NCBI GenBank assembly: GCA_029959615.1
Contig: JASCOD010000002.1
Coordinates: forward strand, 496,001-560,000
Direction: 5' to 3'
Length of the DNA stretch: 64,000 nucleotides
From: Flavobacteriaceae bacterium PS02338
Lineage (GTDB): Bacteria > Bacteroidota > Bacteroidia > Sphingobacteriales > Sphingobacteriaceae
Shown here: piece by piece, positions 42,379 to 51,826 of the stretch
How the letters are laid out: each line of letters begins with the position of its first letter
How positions within the stretch are numbered: position 1 is the stretch's first letter
The notes under the pieces: generated by a model
The model's database searches: none
What the model was told of the DNA's origin: nothing
Seen by the model: the letters and a program-made list of their open reading frames with translations, nothing else
Program-made: the position numbers and the translations under genes

Positions 42379-44112
42379 ATGCAATTAGATCAAACCACCA
42401 ATGCTACCGTACAAGAATGGCTTAACGGTAATTATGATGAAATCACTAAATCAGATATACAAAAATTAATAGACCAGGAAGCTTATACAGAGCTAACAGA
42501 TGCTTTTTATAGAAATTTAGAATTTGGCACTGGTGGATTACGCGGCATTATGGGGGCTGGTTCTAATCGTGTAAATAAATATACCATTGGTACCGCCACG
42601 CAAGGTTTAGCTAATTATTTGTTGAAGAAGTATACTGGTGAAAAGATTTGTGTAGCCATTGCTCACGATAGCAGAAATAACTCAGATGTTTTCGCAAACA
42701 TTACTGCAGATGTATTTTCTGCTAATGGTATTAAAGTTTATTTCTTTTCAGCCTTACGTCCAACGCCGGAACTTTCGTTTGCAATTCGCGAATTAGGTTG
42801 TAAAAGTGGCGTGATGTTAACAGCGTCTCATAATCCTAAGGAATACAATGGTTATAAGGCCTATGGAGCAGACGGTGGTCAGTTTACTTCTCCAGATGAT
42901 AAAATGGTAATGGAAGAAGTTGCTGCGATTAAAAGTATCGACGAGGTGAAATTCAATAGAATTGATGCTAATGTAGAGCTTATTGGTGAAGAAATTGACC
43001 AAAAATACCTGAATAAAATTACGGCACTTTCTGTTTCTCCTGATGCCATAGAGCGTCAGAAGAATTTAAAGATTGTGTTCTCTCCTATCCACGGTACCGG
43101 AATTACCTTGGTACCCCCTGCTTTGGCACAATTTGGTTTTACTAACGTCACTATTGTTGAAGAGCAAAGTAAACCTGATGGCAATTTCCCAACGGTAGTA
43201 TATCCAAACCCAGAAGAAAAAGAAGCCTTAACATTGGCATTGAAAAAAGCAGCTGAAATTGATGCTGATTTAGTATTGGCCACAGACCCAGATGCCGACC
43301 GTGTAGGAATTGCGGTAAAAAATACCGATGGCGAGTTTGTATTATTGAACGGTAACCAAACAGGAAGTTTACTAGTTAATTACGTACTAACTGCGTGGCA
43401 AGAAAAAGGGAAATTAACTGGAAACGAATACGTAGTAAGTACCATCGTAACCACTCCTCTAATTAAAGCTATCGCTGATGAAAAAGGTGTAGAATATTTC
43501 AACACACTTACCGGTTTTAAATGGATTGGCAAAATCATGACTGAGCTTTTAGGCAAAAAACAATTCATTGTTGGTGGCGAAGAAAGTTATGGCTATTTAG
43601 TTGGAGATTTAGTACGTGATAAAGATGCTGTGATTTCTTGTGCGTTTATTGCAGAGATGACCGCTTTCTACAAAGATAAAGGCAGTAGCTTATACGAAGC
43701 GATGATTGAAATGTATGTTAAATATGGGATGTACAAAGAAGATTTGGTTTCTATCACTAAGAAAGGAAAAACTGGCGCAGAGGAAATTAAAGCGATGATG
43801 GAACAATTTAGAAATAACCCTCCTGCTACTTTGGGTGGTTCGGCGGTGGTAACTCTAAAAGATTACGAATTAAATAAAGTGACCGATATCAAAGCAGGTG
43901 CTAGCGAAGAATTAGGTTTCCCTAAATCTGATGTGTTGCAGTTTATTACTGAAGATGGTAGTATTATTTCTGCACGTCCAAGTGGTACGGAGCCTAAAAT
44001 TAAGTTCTATTGCAGCGTAAATGAACCTTTAGCTAATACAGGAGAGTTTAAAGCAACAGAGCAAAAGCTAAACGAGAAGATTAAATTAATAATGAGCGAT
44101 TTACAGGCTTAG
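42379..44112 (+). CDS. Phosphoglucomutase/phosphomannomutase family protein
   Basis: A 577-residue alpha-D-phosphohexomutase with the phosphoserine loop TASHNP near residue 149, metal loop DPDADR, sugar loop GGEESYGY and phosphate loop RPSGTEPKIKFY, all in standard order. The length and GTGGLRGIMGAGSNRVN start resemble PGM2-like enzymes, which act on glucose- or pentose-phosphates. Interconverts sugar 1- and 6-phosphates. Confidence 0.95.
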   Translation: MQLDQTTNATVQEWLNGNYDEITKSDIQKLIDQEAYTELTDAFYRNLEFGTGGLRGIMGAGSNRVNKYTIGTATQGLANYLLKKYTGEKICVAIAHDSRNNSDVFANITADVFSANGIKVYFFSALRPTPELSFAIRELGCKSGVMLTASHNPKEYNGYKAYGADGGQFTSPDDKMVMEEVAAIKSIDEVKFNRIDANVELIGEEIDQKYLNKITALSVSPDAIERQKNLKIVFSPIHGTGITLVPPALAQFGFTNVTIVEEQSKPDGNFPTVVYPNPEEKEALTLALKKAAEIDADLVLATDPDADRVGIAVKNTDGEFVLLNGNQTGSLLVNYVLTAWQEKGKLTGNEYVVSTIVTTPLIKAIADEKGVEYFNTLTGFKWIGKIMTELLGKKQFIVGGEESYGYLVGDLVRDKDAVISCAFIAEMTAFYKDKGSSLYEAMIEMYVKYGMYKEDLVSITKKGKTGAEEIKAMMEQFRNNPPATLGGSAVVTLKDYELNKVTDIKAGASEELGFPKSDVLQFITEDGSIISARPSGTEPKIKFYCSVNEPLANTGEFKATEQKLNEKIKLIMSDLQA

Positions 44113-44182
44113 AAACTATTATAAAGTTGAAACAGGGATGCCGAAAACTGTATCTAAGAGTAGGCAAAAATTAAATAAACAA

Positions 44183-44581
44183 ATGAAAAAAATCTTATTA
44201 AGCTCTATTGTATTGACATTTTTCGCTGCATCAATTATTCTTTTTCAATTAAGTTGTAAGAAAGATGCGCAAGCAGAAACTATTACTACTACTGCTTCTG
44301 CAGGTATTGTTTTGTATGATAAGGAAGGTGATGAAATTTGGAAAGTGAATATAGACGGTACAGGAAATCAAAAGGTAAATATTGTTTTACCTGCTAATGT
44401 TGTATTTGAAATCGGCGATGGCGGTTCTTACAAACTTACTGCTGACGCAAAGAAAATAGTTTTTCAAGCTGAAAATACATCTACAAATAAAAATCAGCTT
44501 TATAGCTGTAATATTGATGGAAGTAACGTTAAGTTAATTGTAGAGGCTTCTGAATATATACAATTGGGTTCAGCACACTAA
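44183..44581 (+). CDS. Small lipoprotein with TolB/WD40-like segment
   Basis: A 132-residue lipoprotein. I place the start at ATG 44183, which gives a clean signal and lipobox (FQLSCKKD); an in-frame ATG at 44138 would add a basic 15-residue prefix. The mature part holds two strands of the IDGTGNQKV / NIDGSNVKL type, as in TolB/DPP beta-propeller blades, but only about two blades. It is therefore probably a fragmentary or minimal propeller. A terminator follows. Confidence 0.6.
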   Translation: MKKILLSSIVLTFFAASIILFQLSCKKDAQAETITTTASAGIVLYDKEGDEIWKVNIDGTGNQKVNIVLPANVVFEIGDGGSYKLTADAKKIVFQAENTSTNKNQLYSCNIDGSNVKLIVEASEYIQLGSAH

Positions 44582-44628
44582 ATAGCTATCAATAAGCTTC
44601 ATCTAACTAATGTCGCTTTATTTTATAA

Positions 44629-44661
44629 CCTTTCAATTGATTAATTGGAAGGCTTTTTTTT
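44629..44661 (+). terminator. Rho-independent terminator
   Basis: CCTTTCAATT (44629-44638) and AATTGGAAGG (44643-44652) form a stem with one G-U pair, followed by a run of eight T. Confidence 0.8.
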
Positions 44662-44721
44662 GCGTTCTTCTAAAAAGACAGATAAAACTCTCATATTGGT
44701 GCCAAATTTTAGATCGAAAAG

Positions 44722-45564
44722 ATGAGTAATACAAAATTAGGTTGGATAGGTTTAGGTAACATGGGAAATCCTATGGCAAAAAACTTGATCAAAGCAGGAT
44801 ATGATTTATCGGTTTACAACCGATCTTTAGATAAGACAGAAGATTTTAAAGCAGATGCCACAATTTGCAAAAGTATTTCAGAATTAGTTAAAAACAGTGA
44901 GATTATTTTTACCATGCTAACTAATGACGATGCTGTAAATCAAGTTTATCAAGAAATAGCAAAAGAGAAACTAAACGGAAAGCTATTTATAGATTGCAGT
45001 ACCATTTCTCAGGAATGTTCTTTAGCAAATGCGAAACTAGTTAAAGATAAAGATGCAGGCTTTATTGATGCACCAGTTGCCGGAAGTACCATGCCAGCTA
45101 AAGAAGGAACTTTAATTATCATGACTGGTGGAGATGAGAAAGACATCGAAAGAGCTCAACCTTATTTTGACAAGTTAGGAAAACTCACCAAACACTTGGG
45201 TGCAAATGGAAGTGGTGTAGCTGCTAAACTTTCTATTAACTATTTCCTTTCACTGATTTATCAAGGATTGGCAGAAACGGTTTTGTTTTCAGAGAGCTTG
45301 GGCTTAGCACGTAAAGATATGTTGGAAATCATCAATGAAAGTGCTTGTGGAAATGGTGCTACGAAAGTGAAAACACCTCTGTTAATTAACGATAGTTACC
45401 CTGCTGCCTTTGCTTTAGATTTGATGCTGAAGGATATTTTATTGGCTCAAAAAGCAGGTGCTGATTTTCCTTTATCGCAAGCGATGATTGATACCTACCA
45501 AGATGCGCATAACAAGGGTTTTGGCAAGAATGATGTAATTGGAATTATTGAGGTTTTGAAATAA
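44722..45564 (+). CDS. NAD(P)-dependent oxidoreductase, 3-hydroxyisobutyrate dehydrogenase family
   Basis: A 280-residue beta-hydroxyacid dehydrogenase. It has the nucleotide loop GWIGLGNMGNPMAKNL, the substrate motif FIDAPVAGSTMPAKEGTL and a catalytic Lys in GVAAKLSINYFL. It could be a glyoxylate/succinic-semialdehyde reductase (GLYR) or a 3-hydroxyisobutyrate dehydrogenase; sequence alone does not decide. Monocistronic, ending before a palindrome. Confidence 0.9.
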   Translation: MSNTKLGWIGLGNMGNPMAKNLIKAGYDLSVYNRSLDKTEDFKADATICKSISELVKNSEIIFTMLTNDDAVNQVYQEIAKEKLNGKLFIDCSTISQECSLANAKLVKDKDAGFIDAPVAGSTMPAKEGTLIIMTGGDEKDIERAQPYFDKLGKLTKHLGANGSGVAAKLSINYFLSLIYQGLAETVLFSESLGLARKDMLEIINESACGNGATKVKTPLLINDSYPAAFALDLMLKDILLAQKAGADFPLSQAMIDTYQDAHNKGFGKNDVIGIIEVLK

Positions 45565-45570
45565 GCACTT

Positions 45571-45647
45571 TTGTCATTCTGAACACAGTGAAGAATCTGT
45601 TTCTAGATTAAGAATTTATGGATTCTTCGCTATGCTCAGAATGACAA
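45571..45647. repeat. Palindromic element, GTCATTC family
   Basis: TTGTCATTCTGA (45571-45582) and TCAGAATGACAA (45636-45647) are perfect 12-bp arms, and an inner GAAGAATC / GATTCTTC pair also matches. It lies between convergent genes. Confidence 0.85.
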
Positions 45648-45655
45648 GTAGTTTA

Positions 45656-46315
45656 TTAACCAACTACCATCTCTGGCACATCGTCTTCGGCGTACAACTT
45701 GCCAGCCGTGGCATTTCTTATTTCCTCTACGCTAATACCTGGTGCTCTTTCCAAAAGTTTAAATCCACCTTCTGGTAAAACATCGAAAACACCTAGTTCA
45801 GTTACAATTTTCTTGATACATTTCACTCCTGTTAAAGGTAAAGTACAAGATGGCAACAACTTACTCTCTCCTGCTTTGTTTACGTGTTGCATAGCGACGA
45901 TTATATTCTTTGCAGAAGCTACCAAATCCATTGCACCACCCATTCCTTTCACCATTTTACCAGGGATTTTCCAGTTGGCTATGTCTCCATTCTCAGAAAC
46001 CTCCATGGCTCCTAAAATGGTTAAATCTATTTTTTGAGCTCTGATCATTCCAAAGCTCATCGCCGAATCAAATATGGAGGAACCTGGTAAAGTGGTAATG
46101 GTTTGTTTACCTGCATTGATTAAATCTGGGTCTTCTTCACCTTCGAAGGGAAATGGACCCATGCCTAATAAACCATTTTCTGATTGTAATACTACATTAA
46201 CTCCTTCTGGAATGTAATTGGCTACCAAGGTTGGGATGCCAATACCTAAATTAACATAATAACCGTCTTTTATTTCTTTAGCGATACGTTTCGCGATGCC
46301 ATTTTTATCAAGCAT
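45656..46315 (-). CDS. scoB: 3-oxoacid CoA-transferase subunit B
   Basis: A 219-residue beta subunit with GYYVNLGIGIPTLV and the catalytic Glu motif SENGLLGMG, then GGAMDLV. With subunit A it transfers CoA between succinyl-CoA and acetoacetate (ketone or short-chain acid use). Normally scoA and scoB abut; here a four-helix-bundle gene and two direct repeats separate them by 565 bases. Confidence 0.94.
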   Translation of the reverse strand: MLDKNGIAKRIAKEIKDGYYVNLGIGIPTLVANYIPEGVNVVLQSENGLLGMGPFPFEGEEDPDLINAGKQTITTLPGSSIFDSAMSFGMIRAQKIDLTILGAMEVSENGDIANWKIPGKMVKGMGGAMDLVASAKNIIVAMQHVNKAGESKLLPSCTLPLTGVKCIKKIVTELGVFDVLPEGGFKLLERAPGISVEEIRNATAGKLYAEDDVPEMVVG

Positions 46316-46319
46316 ATAT

Positions 46320-46389
46320 TTAATGTGATGATTTGTTGATTGGCTGATGTGATTATTTCTGCAATGACTGTTAATTCCTGTGCCATTAT
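46320..46389. repeat. Direct repeat flanking the four-helix-bundle gene, copy 1
   Basis: About 70 bases that recur in the same orientation at 46786-46856. Shared segments in order are TTAATGTGATGATTT, TTGATT, ATGACTGTTAATT and CATTAT. Lies between the four-helix-bundle gene and scoB. Confidence 0.85.
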
Positions 46390-46417
46390 CTAATTATCAC
46401 ATCATCCAATTAGTTTA

Positions 46418-46774
46418 TTATTTCTGTTTAGCCGTAGCTATTATTTTGTTAAGTATTTTTTGAATGGGATCTATTTTTATCAGTAATTCTTCACTAGGAG
46501 GATAATTTTCCGAATGCTTACAGATTAGCAACCAATATTTTGTTTCTTCACATTCTTTAGCGGAAATTTTCATTTTATGTATAAAATCAGCTTTACTCTC
46601 AGCATTCTGTGCTTCCCAAATATTAGCTCCAATACTTGTTCCTGATTTTAATAGTTGGTTAGCTAATACAAATTTTCGCTTTTCTTCTAATAATTCTGCG
46701 TATTTAACTGTCTCTAAAGCAAATTCAAAACTTAATTTAACAATAAGGTTCTCATTAATTCTTTCATCATTCAT
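46418..46774 (-). CDS. Four helix bundle protein (23S rRNA intervening-sequence type)
   Basis: A 118-residue all-helical protein with the family signature LLKSGTSIGANIWEAQNAESKADF and KISAKECEETKYWL. Relatives are encoded inside intervening sequences of 23S rRNA genes and as free genes; their function is unknown. Here the gene sits between scoA and scoB on the same strand, bracketed by direct repeats of about 70 bases, as if inserted. Confidence 0.9.
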   Translation of the reverse strand: MNDERINENLIVKLSFEFALETVKYAELLEEKRKFVLANQLLKSGTSIGANIWEAQNAESKADFIHKMKISAKECEETKYWLLICKHSENYPPSEELLIKIDPIQKILNKIIATAKQK

Positions 46775-46785
46775 AGGTAGGTTAA

Positions 46786-46856
46786 TTAATGTGATGATTT
46801 ATTGATTAGTTGATATAATAATTTATCGCGATGACTGTTAATTTCTGTTTCATTAT
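46786..46856. repeat. Direct repeat flanking the four-helix-bundle gene, copy 2
   Basis: Second copy of the repeat at 46320-46389, between scoA and the four-helix-bundle gene. Both copies end in text containing ATCACATCAT. Confidence 0.85.
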
Positions 46857-46880
46857 CACATCATCAAATTATCTAATCAG

Positions 46881-47582
46881 CTAATTTGCGCTCCTCACGG
46901 TTCGCTGCTCTATCCTTTTTTCGTAATCTTTGCCTTGGAAAATTCGATGCACGTAAACTCCAGGCGTATGAATATGGTCTGGATCTAACTCTCCTATTTC
47001 GACTAACTCTTCTACCTCCGCAATAGTTGTTTTGCCTGCCATCGCCATTACTGGATTAAAATTTCTACTGGTGGAACGGAAAATCAAATTACCTGCGATA
47101 TCTCCCTTCCAAGCCTTTACAATAGCGAAATCCGCATCAAAAGCATATTCCATCAAGTAGTCTTTACCATCAAAATTCCTGGTTTCTTTACCTTCAGCAA
47201 CTTCGGTTCCTACTCCTGCAGGTGTAAAAATAGCGGGCATTCCGTAACCAGCAGCTAAACAACGAGTAGCCAAAGTTCCTTGAGGTATCAATTCTACTTC
47301 GAGTTCTCCACTCAGCAACTGACGCTCAAACTCCGCATTTTCGCCTACATAAGAGGAAATCATTTTCTTTACTTGGCGCTGTTTCAACATCAAACCAATA
47401 CCAAAATCGTCTACGCCGGCATTATTAGAAATACAGGTTAAATTTTTTACTCCTTTTTTTACCAAGGCAGAAATGCAGTTTTCAGGAATACCGCATAGGC
47501 CAAATCCGCCAAGCATTAGCGTTTTTCCGTCCGTAATATCAGCTATTGCTTCGTCAGCATTTGCTACAACTTTATTAATCAT
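46881..47582 (-). CDS. scoA: 3-oxoacid CoA-transferase subunit A
   Basis: A 233-residue alpha subunit with [30 protein letters not shown] and [12 protein letters not shown], the glycine-rich CoA-binding features of the family. It partners scoB, from which it is separated by an inserted small gene. A 13-bp perfect palindrome lies about 55-85 bases upstream of its start. Confidence 0.94.
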   Translation of the reverse strand: MINKVVANADEAIADITDGKTLMLGGFGLCGIPENCISALVKKGVKNLTCISNNAGVDDFGIGLMLKQRQVKKMISSYVGENAEFERQLLSGELEVELIPQGTLATRCLAAGYGMPAIFTPAGVGTEVAEGKETRNFDGKDYLMEYAFDADFAIVKAWKGDIAGNLIFRSTSRNFNPVMAMAGKTTIAEVEELVEIGELDPDHIHTPGVYVHRIFQGKDYEKRIEQRTVRSAN

Positions 47583-47635
47583 ATTTGGTGTGTTTGCGGC
47601 TAAATTAGGATTTATCTATCGGTTTACAAAAGCAA

Positions 47636-47667
47636 AGTGTAGCTTATAATATTGTATAAGCTACACT
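47636..47667. promoter_or_regulatory. 13-bp perfect palindrome upstream of scoA
   Basis: AGTGTAGCTTATA (47636-47648) and TATAAGCTACACT (47655-47667) with a 6-base centre. It is unlike the dispersed families. It could be an operator for scoA or a hairpin ending the upstream PQQ-dehydrogenase transcript. Confidence 0.5.
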
Positions 47668-47684
47668 AAGAGGCTACATTTTAA

Positions 47685-47746
47685 AGCCACAGGTACACAG
47701 ATTCTATAAATTAAAACATTAGAAAAATCTGTACATCTATGACTAA
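47685..47746. repeat. Dispersed palindrome, TAGCCACAGATGCACAGAT family (diverged)
   Basis: AGCCACAGGTACACAGAT (47685-47702) and ATCTGTACATCTATGACT (47727-47744) are imperfect arms, one base past the end of the PQQ-type dehydrogenase gene. Confidence 0.7.
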
Positions 47747-47747
47747 T

Positions 47748-48827
47748 TTATCTAGATATTTCTACTATCTGGTCTTTTGAATTACCATTACTTGTACAAA
47801 TATAAATTTTACCTTCTGGCGATTGTGTTACTGCCCTTATCCTATCAAAATCACCTACAAATAGATCATTAGTTTCTATAACAGCGGTTTGTGCATCATT
47901 TAACTTTAGCTGCATTAACCTTTGTCCTTTTAGTAAAGCCAATAAAAGCGAGTTTTTAAATTGAGGAATGTAGTTTGAATTATAATACGTCATGCCACTC
48001 GGTGCAATAGTTGGTGTCCACTCTATAATAGATTCTACTACGTTATTCTGATTACAAAAAGCTGTTTCACCAGTTTCATTACATTTTCCTCTTACGGTTG
48101 GCCAGCCATAATTCCTTCCCTTTTCGATAATATTCACTTCATCGTCAGAAGCTGGGCCATGTTCTGATGAGAATATCTTATTGCCTACGGATACTAATCC
48201 TTGCGCATTTCGGTGTCCATAAGACCACATTGGATTGTTAGGAAATGGATTGTCGGTTGGGATACTGCCATCAAGATTTAACCTTAACGTTTTGCCTGCT
48301 AGTGAACTTACATTTTGAGGTAAACTGGTGTCTTCAGCATCTCCCGTGGTTATAAAAAGCTTATCGCCAACAATTAACAGTCTTGAACCATTATGATTAT
48401 TAGAAGCAGGAATATTATCTAGAAGTGTTTGAGGATTACTTAAACCGTTGTTGGCATAACTGAACTTCACCAATTTGTTTTTGTAGGGTGTACCATATCC
48501 ATAAAAAACATACACAAATGGATTGGCATTGAAATTAGGATGGAGTGCCATACCTAATAAACCGCCTTCACCCTGTACTTTAACATCGGCGATGGTGTGT
48601 AATGTCGTAACTTCACTATTTGTTGGATTTATTCTACTGATTTTGCCCCCTTTTTCAGTAAACCAAATCAGGTTATCGGGACCGTACACTAACTCCCAAG
48701 GTAGGTTAAGATTTGAAACCAAAATTTTTGTTTTCAAATCTACAGGACTAAGATCTTCATCATTCCTGTCTTTTTTGCAAGCTATAATGAACAGCAAAAC
48801 GCCTGCGGCAAATAGTATTTTTTTCAT
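47748..48827 (-). CDS. PQQ-dependent sugar dehydrogenase (soluble aldose dehydrogenase type)
   Basis: A 359-residue six-bladed beta-propeller of the glucose/sorbosone dehydrogenase family, with a lipoprotein signal (LLFIIACKKD). Seen are GEGGLLGMALHPNF, NHNGSRLLIV (with the catalytic-type His) and EHGPASDDEVNI. Relatives oxidise aldoses in the periplasm with pyrroloquinoline quinone. No PQQ synthesis genes are in the window, so the cofactor may be imported. Confidence 0.9.
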   Translation of the reverse strand: MKKILFAAGVLLFIIACKKDRNDEDLSPVDLKTKILVSNLNLPWELVYGPDNLIWFTEKGGKISRINPTNSEVTTLHTIADVKVQGEGGLLGMALHPNFNANPFVYVFYGYGTPYKNKLVKFSYANNGLSNPQTLLDNIPASNNHNGSRLLIVGDKLFITTGDAEDTSLPQNVSSLAGKTLRLNLDGSIPTDNPFPNNPMWSYGHRNAQGLVSVGNKIFSSEHGPASDDEVNIIEKGRNYGWPTVRGKCNETGETAFCNQNNVVESIIEWTPTIAPSGMTYYNSNYIPQFKNSLLLALLKGQRLMQLKLNDAQTAVIETNDLFVGDFDRIRAVTQSPEGKIYICTSNGNSKDQIVEISR

Positions 48828-48870
48828 CCCATAACAATTTCATAAACAACAATGTTATGGGTAATTGGTT

Positions 48871-51249
48871 TTACTTCATATAAACATAGGTAATTCCATC
48901 GCCACCTCTATCCATATGTTCATCTTCCATTCTGTCTACTTGTTTATAAGATTTCAAGTGTGTTCTAATCAATTTACGCAAAATACCATCACCTTTACCA
49001 TGAATAATTTTAATAGATGGAAAACCTAACATAATTGCTTTATCCATGTAGTTTTCTAACTCCTGTAAAGCCACTTCGCCACGCATGCCACGCAAATCTA
49101 ACTCAGCTCTAAAATTGCTTACTGCATCGCTTAAACTATTGGTATACGAAGTACGCTGCACTAATTTCTTCACCTGTCTGTTGCTGATTTTTTGTACGCG
49201 ATTACGTTTCACTACAGAACGTAAGTCGCCAAAAGCAACAACCAAGTTGTTCTTGTTAATTTCTAATACTTGTCCAGTGTTCTCCGTTCCAATCAATTGG
49301 ATAAAATCTCCTACTTCTAATTCGCTATCATCAAATTCAATTACAGGTTTTGGTTCTTCTACTTTAACCTCGTTCTTTGCTAAACCCTTTTGTAAATTTT
49401 GTCTGATTTCCTTGGTAGCTTCCTTATCTGCTTGTTTCTGTTTGATTTGGGCAATAGTGTTCTCTACCAGTTTATTGGCATCTTTAATGATGTTTTGTGC
49501 CTGTACCTTTGCGTCCTTAATGAGCACTTTTTTGTTTTCTTCAAGAAAAGATTTTTGCTTTTCGTTTTCGGACAAGAGTTGGTTTAATCTATTCTGTTGA
49601 TTAGCCAATTTCACTTTGGTTTCGTGAACTTGTCGTTTTTCCTTTTCTAAATTCACCAACAAGCTATCGATACTGTTTTGATTAGTGCCAATTTTTTGTC
49701 GAGCCAGCTCTAATACTTCTTTCTGCAAGCCTATATTTTGTGCGATTTCAAAAGCATAAGAACTTCCTGGCTTACCGATATCTAGAATGTAAAGTGGTTT
49801 CATTTTGCTGTTATCAAACAACATAGAAGCATTTTCTAAACCTTCAGTATCGCCAGCAAATAGTTTGAGATTAGAGTAGTGCGTGGTAATTACGCCTCTT
49901 ACCTTCTTGTTGTTGAGCACTTCCAAAACCGCTTCGGCCATTGGGCCACCAAATTGTGGATCAGTTCCTGTACCAAACTCATCAATTAATACCAAAGTTT
50001 TTGGATTGGCATGTGCCACGAAATAGCGCATCTTATTCAGGTGTGCACTATAAGTACTTAAATCTGATTCTATAGATTGATCATCACCAATATCTGCAAA
50101 AATTTGATGGAAAATCCCCATCTCGCTATGTTCATCCACTGGCACTAATAAACCTGTTTGTAACATCATCTGTAATAAACCAACCGTTTTCATACATACC
50201 GATTTTCCTCCAGCATTCGGACCGGAAACCAATACAATACGCATTCCATCATTCATATGAATATTTAATGGAACTACACTTTTTGCATTTTGCTCATTAG
50301 CAAATGAAAGTAGCAGTAATGGATGACGAGCGTTAATCAATTTAGTTTTAGGTTCCTTTAACAACATTGGCATTTGCGCTCCAACTTGTATAGCAAACAG
50401 CGCCTTAGCTCTTACGAAATCTAACTTGGTTAAAAATCCATGATAAGATAATAAAATCGGTGAATATGGCCTTAACTCGTCTGTTGTAGCAATTAGGATA
50501 CGGATAATTTCCCTGCGTCTATCAAATTCTAGATCTCGAAGTTTATTATTAAGTGTAAAAACCTCTTCTGGTTCTAGATATACCGTCTGTCCGCTAGCAG
50601 ATTCATCATGAATGAAACCTTTTAATTTACGTTTATTTTCTGCCAAAATAGGAATACAAATTCTTCCATCACGTACAGTTAAGCTACCATCAGCTACCCA
50701 GTTACTTGCTACTGCGTTTTTGTAAATGGCATCCATCTTTCTACGAACTTCCTGCTCACCTTTGGTAATTGCCGTGGTAATTTCAAAAAGTTCCTTAGAT
50801 GCGTTAGGCTTAATCTTTCCCTTAGCATCCAACACGGTTTCTATTTTACGAAGGATATCTCTTTCTATAGGAAGATGCTCGAATAAAGCTTCTAAGCTAG
50901 GGTAAAGTTCTTTACGTTCGTCAAAAAAACGGATTACTGAAAAAACAGTTTGTAAAGAAGTATAGATCTTGAAAAGTTCATCTTCAATTAGGTAACTTCC
51001 TTCTACTCTAATTTTATCAGCCAATATTTTGATATCGAAGAATGCATTAATTTGTAATGGTTCCTGATTTTCGAGAATACTTTTAAATTCTTTGGTTTGA
51101 CGTAAGAACTTGTCAATCTGGTCGTATTTTGACATCACCTGCATCTTATCGACCAGATTTTGTCCCATTGTACTTAAGCAATGCTGACGTACCAATTGCC
51201 TTACCTCGTTAAATCCTAATCTCTCTTCGCAATTTTCTGGATACAGCAT
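48871..51249 (-). CDS. mutS2: Endonuclease MutS2
   Basis: A 792-residue MutS2. It lacks the MutS mismatch-binding N-terminus and has Walker A GPNAGGKSVCMKT near residue 343, LVLIDEFGTGTDP, a long coiled coil, and a C-terminal Smr nuclease domain (LDLRGMRGEVALQEL...IHGKGDGILR). MutS2 acts in recombination control or rescue of collided ribosomes rather than mismatch repair. The start lies 1 base after the stop of the DUF4296 lipoprotein gene. Confidence 0.96.
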   Translation of the reverse strand: MLYPENCEERLGFNEVRQLVRQHCLSTMGQNLVDKMQVMSKYDQIDKFLRQTKEFKSILENQEPLQINAFFDIKILADKIRVEGSYLIEDELFKIYTSLQTVFSVIRFFDERKELYPSLEALFEHLPIERDILRKIETVLDAKGKIKPNASKELFEITTAITKGEQEVRRKMDAIYKNAVASNWVADGSLTVRDGRICIPILAENKRKLKGFIHDESASGQTVYLEPEEVFTLNNKLRDLEFDRRREIIRILIATTDELRPYSPILLSYHGFLTKLDFVRAKALFAIQVGAQMPMLLKEPKTKLINARHPLLLLSFANEQNAKSVVPLNIHMNDGMRIVLVSGPNAGGKSVCMKTVGLLQMMLQTGLLVPVDEHSEMGIFHQIFADIGDDQSIESDLSTYSAHLNKMRYFVAHANPKTLVLIDEFGTGTDPQFGGPMAEAVLEVLNNKKVRGVITTHYSNLKLFAGDTEGLENASMLFDNSKMKPLYILDIGKPGSSYAFEIAQNIGLQKEVLELARQKIGTNQNSIDSLLVNLEKEKRQVHETKVKLANQQNRLNQLLSENEKQKSFLEENKKVLIKDAKVQAQNIIKDANKLVENTIAQIKQKQADKEATKEIRQNLQKGLAKNEVKVEEPKPVIEFDDSELEVGDFIQLIGTENTGQVLEINKNNLVVAFGDLRSVVKRNRVQKISNRQVKKLVQRTSYTNSLSDAVSNFRAELDLRGMRGEVALQELENYMDKAIMLGFPSIKIIHGKGDGILRKLIRTHLKSYKQVDRMEDEHMDRGGDGITYVYMK

Positions 51250-51250
51250 G

Positions 51251-51751
51251 TTATGATTGGGGTGCTTTTTTAAATTTGATTATTTTCTTCGGAACCGGCT
51301 TCACTTTAGAAATTGAGTCATTTGGTTTAGGTGTAACCGCCTTTTTGGTACTATCTACTGCTTTAAGCTTAGCCGAATCAGCGGCTTTTTTAGCTTTCAA
51401 TTTAGCCTCTTTCTCTTGTCTTTTAACTTCGTCATCTTTGGTCTTGGTCAATCGCTGACTAATTCTATCATACATTTTTGATAAAATATCGGGACGCTTA
51501 TAGTAGTAGTCCATGCTTTTTGCATGCATTGTAGAATCTATGCCGTACTTTTTGAAGATGCCTTTATAGAGTGGAGCAGATACTTTTTTTGCACTATCAG
51601 GCGTGGGTATCGTACCTACATAACCATCTAGTATGTGTATATCGTAAAGAATTTTTTCCATTTCTGCGGGTTGTACGATATCCTTTGGAATACCGGGTTT
51701 ACAAGCAACTATCGTCACAACACTTAATAGGAGTAATAAAAATCTCGTCAT
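51251..51751 (-). CDS. DUF4296 lipoprotein
   Basis: A 166-residue lipoprotein (lipobox VTIVACKPG). The DUF4296 domain (IVQPAEMEKILYDIHILDGYVG...YGIDSTMHAKSMDYYYKRPDILSKMYD) is followed by a Lys/Ala-rich linker and a basic C-terminus. Typical of Bacteroidota; function unknown. It is encoded immediately upstream of mutS2, a common pairing in this group. Confidence 0.87.
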   Translation of the reverse strand: MTRFLLLLLSVVTIVACKPGIPKDIVQPAEMEKILYDIHILDGYVGTIPTPDSAKKVSAPLYKGIFKKYGIDSTMHAKSMDYYYKRPDILSKMYDRISQRLTKTKDDEVKRQEKEAKLKAKKAADSAKLKAVDSTKKAVTPKPNDSISKVKPVPKKIIKFKKAPQS

Positions 51752-51826
51752 TTCTATATTAAAACTTCAGCTTTGCTAGCCAAATTAAAAAGGTTATAAT
51801 TAATTTTACCCCAAAAATAACGATAA

